From contig NC_066580.1 in assembly GCF_024323335.1 (NCBI RefSeq), forward strand, positions 255,974,977 through 256,038,976: a stretch of DNA of 64,000 nt. Reading direction: 5' to 3'. The first letter of the stretch is position 1. Each line of letters begins with the position of its first letter. Below are positions 56,317 through 64,000 of this stretch, one piece after another. Position numbers and translations under genes: made by a program. A model generated the notes under the pieces. That model worked only from the letters and a program-made list of their open reading frames with translations, was not told the origin of the DNA and ran no database searches. This stretch comes from Lathyrus oleraceus. Its lineage: Eukaryota; Streptophyta; Magnoliopsida; Fabales; Fabaceae.

Positions 56317-58365
56317 GACCTCATAGATTCAAAGGCCATCGACCTTGCACCGGCTCCGAATGTCGTCAACAATCCCATGCCCCAGCATGGTGGTGCAAAT
56401 GTTAATATGATGGAAGGGGAAGCCAGATCCGTCAAAGATACGTTGAAGCTGAAGACTCCGTTGTCGGATATCAAGGGATACTTGTTGAAGGCCGATGTTT
56501 TCCCCGGTTGTGGGAAGGGTTGTTTGGATTGTGCTACTCAGAGTGGAGGTTGTTTGAAGCTACAGCAGGGTATCCAGGTCTTGCTCGACAAAGGTATCCT
56601 CCAGGTTGAAGATTTGTCTGTCCAAGAGTCTGTGGAAGGGGTTGAGGAAGAGGTGTTTAAAGATGCTACTGATGAATTCGCAGATGTTGTTCCTACTGAT
56701 TCTGTAATCCTTGATGATGTATTTAATTTTTCCAATGTTGTTGTTGATATCCCAAACGATGTGGTTGATTCTGATGTAATTGAACTTGATTCCGATGTTT
56801 CGGATGTTTATGTTTCAATGAATGAGATTTCAGAGTATGACTATGATGTTGCTACTATCACCATTTTCTACCCAACTAACCAGATCAATATACCAAAATC
56901 GCAACCGGTGCCACCAGCGCGACCGTCCACTATGACTATCACAACCCCTGGTCCTTTACCTTTCACCAGCGAAAGGGCCATTCCTTGGCATTATGGGGGG
57001 AGTGTATACACACATGATCATGGGGTGGAACGGCCACTGAAGGTAGAAGAGGGTCAGAAGTCTGAACTTGAAGTTGAAGGTCCCGCAGTGGACAATGTTG
57101 GTGGAATCGGGCGATTCACCAGGAGTGGTAGACTGTTCTCCCCACCTGTTACCCAAACTGATAGTGCGGATGCTGCGGCGAAAGCCAAAGGCAAGCAAGT
57201 CGTGAATGAGAGTGCCTCTACACCCCAGGCTGGTTCTAAGCCCACTTTTGCGAAGGATGGGGACGAGCTCTTAAGGATCATAAAGAAAAGTGACTACAAG
57301 GTAGTCGATCAGTTGATTCAGACTCCGTCCAAGATATCCATTCTCTCACTCCTATTGTGTTCGGAGGCGCACAGGGAGGCACTGCTGAAAGTCCTAAATG
57401 CTGCATATGTGCCTCAGGAGATCCCAGCGAGCCAACTGGAAGGAATCGTTGCAAATGTTCATGCAAGCAATGGGTTGGGTTTTACTGATTCTGACTTAAC
57501 ACCAGCTCGACGCAACCATAACAAGGCTTTGCACATCTCGATAGAATGCAAAGACACCGTGTTATCTCATGTTCTGGTGGACACAGGTTCCTCTCTCAAT
57601 GTGCTACCCAAGAGAGCCCTGTCAAGGTTAGAAGTAGAGGGTTTGGCCCTGAAGCCTTCAGATCTTATTGTGAGAGCCTTTGATGGTTCTAAGAGGTCGG
57701 TGTTCGGAGAGGTAGAATTGCCAATTCTGATTAGATCACAAACCTTCAACACCGTCTTCTATGTGATGGATATCAGTCCTTCCTATAGTTGCCTGCTGGG
57801 TCGTCGTTGGATCCAACACTGCGGCAGTCTCTTCAACTTTACATCAGAAGGCTAAATTCCCAATCAACGGGAGAATTATCACCGTATGTGGTGAGGAGGA
57901 CATTTTGGTCAGCAACCTGTCTACATTCAAGTATGTAGAGGTAGAAGGTGAATTTCATGAGACCATACGTCAGGCCTTTGAGGCAGTTCAGATCAAGGAC
58001 GCAGCTCCGGTGGAAGAAGTTAAAGTGGGTGCCTCTATCTCATCCTTCAAGCAGGCACTGGCCTTGGTGGATTCGGGTGTTGCCCCCGGTGGGGGACATC
58101 TGTTGGAGTTACCAATGAAAGAAGACAAGTTCGGGATTGGGTATCAGCCAGCTCTGACTTCTACAACTTCAACACTTCAGACTCGTCAGGGGCCGATTAC
58201 TTTCTCCAGCGCTGGCATCATTCAATATGGCCAGGTCTCTGCGGTCAACGATGAAGATGGGGATAGTGATTGCGACATCGATAACTGGGTGCGTCCGAGG
58301 ATCCCGGGTGAAGTCATCAAAAATTGGTCTTCTGAGGAGATTGTCCAAGTCACTTTTCCGGAGGA
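56317..58365 (+). pseudogene. pro: Gag tail and aspartic protease of element D
   Basis: Open from the TAA to 57855. First a cysteine-rich CGKGCLDC block, then a long acidic variable linker, then RFTRSGRLFSPP. Next are FAKDGDELLRIIKKSDYKVVDQL and the protease with the active-site motif DTGSS (57580-57594), followed by LPKRALSRL and YSCLLGRRW. A frameshift near 57815 moves the remainder into the frame that runs to 58369. That part contains KFPINGRIITV-like, SSFKQALALVDSG and FSSAGIIQYGQV blocks. The coding exon ends ...FPEE at the intron donor; TAA at 58367 is inside the intron. Confidence 0.9.
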
Positions 58366-58622
58366 GTAATTTTTCTTGTTTATTCATGCATATCCAAGTC
58401 TTACGTTCCGCCCAGGGCGTAATGACTCATTGTAGGGCTCATCTATGTGGATACCTGCATTTTTTATCATAAATAAAGGACGTCTTTTTGCATTCAAATA
58501 TTTTGTTCACTGTCTTTCTATTTTTGCAGTTTTCAAAAATAAAAAAAAAAGTACATATTTGGCAATGTTTTGTTTAGTTTTCATTTTTTCACACTCATAA
58601 GCACATACCATCACTCATGCAG
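58366..58622 (+). other. Intron between protease and RT of element D
   Basis: Predicted GT-AG intron of 257 bp: donor GTAATT at 58366, acceptor CTCATGCAG at 58622, T-rich with several stops. Joining 58365 to 58623 keeps the pro-pol frame (phase 2, GA|A), so the two coding regions become one protein when spliced. An intron here is a known property of Ogre elements. The same donor context is present in element C. Confidence 0.78.
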
Positions 58623-60290
58623 ATGCACATCACCGGATCCTATTGATAACGATTCTGCTATGGCTCGCTTCGACTTTGAAAATCCAATCTTTCAAGCTGA
58701 AGAAGAGGGTGATGAAGACTGTGAACTCCCTGAAGAACTTACCAGGTTATTAAAACAGGAGGAAAGGGTCATTCAACCGCATCAAGAGTCTGTTGAAGTG
58801 ATTAATCTCGGCACCGAGGACGCCAAGAGAGAAATCAAGATAGGGGCTGCTTTGGAAGATAATGTGAAGAAGGGGCTGATTGAATTGCTGCAAGAATATG
58901 TTGACATCTTCGCTTGGTCTTATCAGGACATGCCAGGGCTTGACACAGATATTGTGGTACACCGTTTGCCTCTCAAAGAAGGTTGTCCTTCGGTCAAGCA
59001 GAAGCTCAGAAGAACAAGACCAGAGATGACTCTCAAGATAAAGGAAGAAGTGCAAAAACAGTTGGATGCAGGGTTTCTAGCAGTCACAAATTATCCGCCA
59101 TGGGTTGCAAATATCGTTCAAGTACCTAAGAAGGATTGAAAGGTACGGATGTGTGTTGACTACCAGGATCTGAACAGAGCTAGTCCTAAAGATGATTTCC
59201 CATTACCTCACATCGATGTTTTGGTGGATAACACAGCTCAGTTCTCGGTATTCTCCTTCATGGATGGCTTTTCTGGCTATAATCAAATTAAGATGGCACC
59301 AGAAGACATGGAGAAGACAACATTCGTAACCCCATGGGGCACCTTCTGCTACAAGGTGATGCTGTTTGGTCTGAAAAATGCCGGAGCAACATATCAACGA
59401 GCGATGGTGACTCTTTTCCATGATATGATTCATCATGAAATCGAGATTTATGTTGATGATATGATTGCCAAATTTCAGACGGAAGAAGAACATTTGGTGA
59501 ATTTGCAGAAATTGTTCGAGCGTTTGAGAAAATTCAAGTTGAGGCTTAATCCGAACAAGTGAACTTTTGGGTTGAGATCTGGAAAATTACTGGGTTTTAT
59601 TGTTAGTGAAAAAGGGATTGAGGTGGATCCGGCCAAAGTGAAAGCGATACAGGAAATGCCTGAGCCAAGAACAGAGAAACAAGTCTATGGTTTCTTAGGG
59701 AGGTTGAACTACATTGCAAGGTTCATCTCTCACCTAACAGCCACGTGCGAGCCAATATTCAAATTATTGAGAAAAGATCAGGCTATCAGGTGGAATGATG
59801 ATTGCCAAAGGGCTTTCGAGAACATAAAAGAGTATTTGCAGAATCCTCCTATCCTTATGCCTCCGGTCCCAGGGAGACCGCTGATTATGTATTTGACAGT
59901 ACTAGACAATTCCATGGGTTGTGTTCTCGGTCAACACGACGAGACAGGTAGGAAAGAGCATGCCATCTACTACCTGAGTAAGAAATTCACAGATTGCGAG
60001 TCGAGATACTCGATGCTTGAAAAGACATGTTGTGCACTTGCATGGGCTGCTAAGCGTTTGAGACAATACATGTTGTCTCACACAACCTTACTGATCTCCA
60101 AGATGGATCTAGTCAAATACATATTTGAGAAGCCAGCTCTCACCGGAAGGGTTGCTCGTTGGCAAATGGTACTGACAGAGTACGATATCCAGTATACATC
60201 GCAGAAAGCCATCAAAGGGAGTATTCTGTCAGACTATCTTGCTCAGCAGCCGATTGATGATTATGAGCCGATGAAGACATCATGTTCCTC
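58623..60290 (+). pseudogene. rt-rh: Reverse transcriptase and first RNase H of element D
   Basis: N-terminal part: FDFENPIFQAEEEG, LLQEYVDIFAWSYQDMPGLD and LRRTRPEMTLKIKEEVQKQLD. The RT motifs follow: VRMCVDYQDLNRA, FSFMDGFSGYNQIKMAPEDM, FGLKNAGATYQRA, YVDDM (59449-59463) and LRSGKLLGFIVS. The first RNase H (GRPLIMYLTVLDNSMGCVLG...HAIYYLSKKFTDCE) lacks the usual catalytic Asp of CDAS, as described for Tat elements, and is probably a connection domain. Two TGA codons interrupt one frame (59137-59139, 59560-59562). A frameshift lies near 60285. Confidence 0.92.
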
Positions 60291-61250
60291 AAGATGAAAG
60301 ACTGTGAAGAGCCAGTTGTTGAGGAGGGACCTGATCCATACGAAAAGTGGACTTTGTTGTTTGATGGGGCTGTCAATGCCAGAGGAAGTGGAATTGGCGT
60401 TGTCATTACTACTCCGAAAGGTGCCCACATGCCTTTCACCGCTCGTCTGACTTTTGAGTGCATAAATAATGAAGCTGAGTATGAAGCTTGTATCTTGGGT
60501 ATTGAGCAAGCCATTGATTTGAGAATCAAGACTCTGGACATCTTCGGAGATTCAGCTTTAGTGATCAATCAAGTGAATGGTGATTGGAACACCCTCCAGC
60601 CCAATCTGGTCCCTTACAGAGATTACACGAGAAGACTATTGACTTTCTTCACAACAGTAAAGTTGTATCACATACCTCGTGATGAGAACCAGATGGCAGA
60701 TGCTCTTGCCACTCTATCCTCCATGATCAACGTGATTCGGTGGAACCACGCTCCCAGGATCGATGTGATGCGCCTCGACAGGGCCGCGTATGTGTTTGCT
60801 GCTGAACTGGTAGTTGACGACAAGCCCTGGTATCACGATATCAAGCGCTTTCTGAAGAATCAAGAGTACCCTACAGGGGCATCCAACAATGATAGAAAGA
60901 CTTTGAGAAGATTGGCAGGTAGTTTCTTCCTGAACAAAGACGATGTGCTGTATAAGAGGAACTTCGACATGGTTTTGCTCAGATGCGTGGATAGACACGA
61001 AGCAGACATGTTAATGCAGGAAGTTCGTGAAGGCTCCTTCGATACTCATGCCGACGGACATGCAATGGCTAAGAAATTGTTGAGAGCGGGATATTACTGG
61101 ATGACCATGGAATCTGATTGTTTCAAATATGATCGGAAGTGTCATAAATGCCAGATTTATGCTGATAAGGTACATGTGCCGCCAAATCCTTTGAATGTGA
61201 TGTTTTCACCGTGGCCTTGTGCTATGTGGGGCATCGATATGATTGGATAG
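60291..61250 (+). pseudogene. arh-int: Second RNase H and integrase N-terminus of element D
   Basis: Second, archaeal-like RNase H with all four acidic positions visible: LLFDGAVNARGSGIG, NNEAEYEACILGIEQA, DIFGDSALVINQV and ENQMADALATLSSM. The integrase follows with linker VMRLDRAAYVFAAELV and the zinc domain (HEADMLMQEVREGSF, HADGH, CHKCQIYADK). It reaches the first catalytic Asp in WGIDMIG before a TAG at 61248-61250. Confidence 0.92.
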
Positions 61251-62078
61251 ATTGAGCCGACCGCCTCCAATGGGCATCGCTTCATCCTTGTTGCCATCGA
61301 CTATTTCAGCAAGTGGGCCGAAGCAGCATCGTTCGCGAATGTCACCAGACATGTGGTTGCCCGTTTCATCAAGAAAGAAATCATTTGTCGCTATGGGATT
61401 CCCGAAAGAATCATTACTAATAATGGTTCTAATTTCAACAACAAAGCGATGAAGGAATTGTGCCAGAACTTCAACATTCAGCATCACAATTCTTCCCCTT
61501 ACCGCCCTAAGATGAACGATGTTGTTGAGGCGGCAAATAAGAACATAAAGAAGATTGTGCAGAAGATGGTCGTTACGTACAGAGATTGGCATGAGATGAT
61601 ACCCTTCGCCTTGCATGGGTACCGTACTTCAGTACGTACATCGACCGGGGCAACCCCTTACTCCCTTGTGTATGGTATGGAAGCAGTCCTACCTGTTGAA
61701 GTGGAGATTCCTTCCCTAAGAGTCCTGTTGGAGGTCAAGTTAGACGAAGCTGAATGGATTCAGACAAGGTTCAATGAGTTGAGTCTTATCGAAGAGAAGC
61801 GAATGACAGCCATTTGTCATGGGCAGTTGTATCAGAGTCGGATGAAGAGAGCCTTTGATCAGAAAGTGCGTCCTCGATGCTTCCAGGTCGGAGATTTGGT
61901 GTTGAAAAGGATCCTTCCTCCTCAGACAGATCACAGAGGCAAGTGGACTCCTAACTATGATGGACCGTATATTGTCACCACGGTTTTTGATGGTGGGGCC
62001 TTAATGCTTGCAACTATGGATGGTGAAAAATTCACTTCCCCTGTGAACTCAGACGCAGTTAAAAAATACTTCGCATAA
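61251..62078 (+). pseudogene. int: Integrase core and C-terminus of element D; second catalytic Asp is Asn
   Basis: Same frame after the TAG. FILVAIDYFSKWAEAASFANV is followed by RIITNNGSNFNNKAM, where relatives (including element E here, KIITDNG) have Asp. The Glu block VVEAANKNIKKIVQKM is intact, then LHGYRTSVRTSTGATPYSLVYG and the C-terminal GDLVLKRILPPQTDHRGKWTPNYDGPY. Ends at TAA 62076-62078. With D replaced by N the strand-transfer site is expected to be inactive regardless of the TAG. Confidence 0.92.
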
Positions 62079-63620
62079 AATAGACCCGCTGGACAGTAAA
62101 AAGAATAGTCCATGCAAAAATGGGCATCCCGACGAACCAAGAAAATGAAAAGGTTCGGGCAAAAGTTAGGGATTAAAAATGAAAAGATCGTACACCCGGT
62201 AAGTTGAAAACCTGAAAAGGCAACTTAGGCAAAAATGGGTATCCCGATGGATTGAAAACCCAAAAAGGGAGATCCAGGCAAAAGTTAGGGATTAAACGAA
62301 TGACTGCGTTCTGAGTAGTTCTGAATCTCATCTCGTGTCAATGACTGGAAACTTTTGAAGGATAGGAAACAGTCCAATCACTCTTTTCAGAAAGTTGATC
62401 ATCTGGAGGATCTTGAAGACGAGCAAGTCATAGAAGAATTGGAACCCAATAGAAATCCATTTCACATTGCCATTAGATTAATTTCTATTTTTATCTTTTG
62501 TGCGATTACCTCTTTCCAGGGATTGCTTCCTGATGTAAATGCCTATTCAGAGGCCATTCAATCAATAAAATCATGTTATTCAGTATATCTTTGTTTTCAT
62601 TTTCATTTTACTGTTTTGTTTGCAAAAATGACGTCCGAATTTTTGATAAACATTGCGTCATGAAACATAAGAGCTCTCCAGGTACATGCTTAATAAACAT
62701 TTAAAATTGCTGTAAATGTTAAGTGCTTTAGATCGTGTATTCAGAACAGGTACCCTCGGGGCATTTCCTTAAGGTTCCCAGCCGATGATCATGAATGTTT
62801 TCCCCCAACAGTCGAAGTTGGTATCTTGTCCCTGCAGAGCTGATCAGAGCATTGGATTCTTCGATCCCCAGCAGGCTCTCACTACTGTACCTCCCCTAAG
62901 CGGTTGTTTCAGAATATACACTCCCTAGTAGAATTGACAGTGCCAGACTATATATCCCCAGCGGAGTTGACAGTGCCAGACTGTATCTTCCCAGCGGAAG
63001 CGGCTGCTCCTCAGGGTTCGATGCCAGATCGATGATCTCGACGCCAGATCCATGGTCTCTTTCCTTGAAGCAGAATCTCGGTACCGTATCGGTGTTTGCT
63101 TCCCCTGCTAAGTCGTCTCTCTCACAGATTATGGTTGCCAGAACCACTATCGCTTTCCCCAACAGCAGGTTTTCAGTGCCGTTCTCTCCCCAGTCAGAGT
63201 CTCGGTATTTCGTCATTGCTAGAACACCGTGTGGCGGGTCATTTCCCCACAGATTTCTTTGCGCTGTGCATATCCAACATCCTTGCCAAGGTCCAGAAGA
63301 TGGTGATCATTTCCCCAGCAGATTCCCTTGCATTGGCATGGCATTCTACCCAGCATTTCGCATCCCTGCATGTAGAATCATATTGCATTGCATCCTCCCA
63401 AATCGCGTAGCATTTCCATTTTCATGGAGCATTACGCCATTGAAAAATTCAAACATACGCATGTAAGCATAAAACATTCTCGGTATCCCAAGTGATAAGC
63501 CAGAAGTTGTTTCCAGTACTCAGACTGAAGATTGTTCATGACTTACCTTTATTATCCCCAGCAAGTGTCATTGGCCCATGCGCCGCCTCTATTATCTTTC
63601 CCTATTTTTGTCGATGCTGA
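62079..63620 (+). other. 3' untranslated region of element D, unique part
   Basis: No convincing gene. Begins with short repeats of the phrase GGGCATCCCGA(C/T)GAACC...GGCAAAAGTTAGGGATTAAA (about 62115-62300). Around 62800-63330 the words TCCCCAGCAG/TCCCCAGCGGA recur every few tens of bases. Long 3' regions like this are typical of Tat/Ogre. Confidence 0.7.
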
Positions 63621-63626
63621 CAGGCA

Positions 63627-64000
63627 TGAAGTTTTTCCGGTATTCAGACCGAAGTGGCATTCAGGCCAATTTTCCGATGTTCAGATCGAAGAAGTTTCCG
63701 ACATTCAGGTCGATGCAACTTGTGGCATTCAGGCCAATTTCCGGTATTCAGACCGAAGTGGCATTCAGGCCAGTTTTCGGTATTCAGACCGAAGTGGCGT
63801 TCAGGCCAGTTTTCCGATGTTCAGATCGAAGAAGTTTTCCGACATTCAGGTCGATGCAACTTGTGGCATTCAGGTCAGTTTCCGGTATTCAGACCGAAGT
63901 GGCATTCAGGCCAGTTTCCGGTATTCAGACCGAAGTGGCGTTCAGGCCAGTTTTCCGATGTTCAGATCGAAGAAGTTTCCGACGTTCAGGTCGATGCAAC
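63627..64000. repeat. Satellite-like array with 140-141 bp period at the end of element D
   Basis: Built from roughly 20-bp subunits containing (G/C)(T/A)(T/C)ATTCAG(G/A)CC or ATGTTCAGATCGAAG. Seven subunits make a higher-order unit: CGATGTTCAGATCGAAG recurs at 63675, 63815 and 63956, and GGTCGATGCAACTTGTGGC follows each time. Higher-order units are nearly identical. The array continues past the window edge. Confidence 0.92.

Larger units (their letters stand above)
51272..64000 (+). mobile_element. Element D: Tat/Ogre-type retrotransposon, 5' LTR to 3' untranslated region
   Basis: LTR 51272-53936, PBS, leader, gag, protease, intron, RT, two RNase H domains and integrase, then a repeat-rich 3' region running off the right edge. 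Same family as element C by LTR ends and coding sequence, but with all domains present. No ORF1 before gag. Inserted in element F; ATAAC at 51267-51271 is the left target copy. About four frameshifts and four in-frame stops, and one lost integrase catalytic residue, show it is not autonomous. Confidence 0.9.

Overview
This is plant nuclear DNA, most likely from a legume with a large genome; tribe Fabeae (pea, vetch, lentil, faba bean) or a relative such as clover fits best. The evidence is the content. Nearly every stretch can be assigned to an LTR retrotransposon, and the dominant type is Ty3/gypsy Tat/Ogre: LTRs up to about 5 kb, a primer-binding site reading TGGCGACTCTGCTGGGGA, an extra ORF1 in front of gag, two RNase H domains, and an intron between protease and reverse transcriptase. 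I found no host gene, tRNA or rRNA gene. The long open frames are all retroelement fragments, and most carry stops or frameshifts.

Layout. 1-~3.26 kb: Ty1/copia element A on the minus strand (gag plus 5' LTR, pol beyond the left edge). ~3.26-17.56 kb: Ogre element B on the plus strand (5' LTR, PBS, ORF1, gag). B is interrupted by a complete 5.1-kb Ogre solo LTR (5034-10134, TSD AATGG) inside its LTR, by an Athila-like solo LTR (13777-15220, TSD GTCCG) inside ORF1, and finally by element C, which cuts its gag at 17556. 17.56-~27.6 kb: Tat element C, an internally deleted copy whose gag, protease, RT, RNase H and integrase have each lost segments. ~27.6-34.85 kb: Ogre element E on the minus strand (truncated 3' LTR, tandem-repeat-rich 3' untranslated region, integrase and a scrap of RNase H). 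E is cut at 34849 by Athila element F (34850-51271 so far). F has a 5' LTR, a tRNA-Asp type PBS, gag-pro-RT-RH-INT, and then two short ORFs that look related to each other.

F itself received two insertions. One is a complete, young 7.2-kb non-autonomous element G (43706-50911, TSD ACAAC, no recognisable protein). The other is Tat element D (51272-64000, 5' LTR through integrase and into a satellite-like 3' region, running off the right edge).

The nesting gives relative ages: E is older than F, and F is older than both G and D; B is older than its two solo LTRs and C. G is the youngest that can be judged from its own LTR pair, which differ at about nine sites by eye. There is no operon or pathway logic here. 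What can be read is how these elements are built (leader hairpins, intron, tandem arrays in LTRs and 3' regions) and how they decay (solo-LTR formation, internal deletion, stops, frameshifts, lost catalytic residues).
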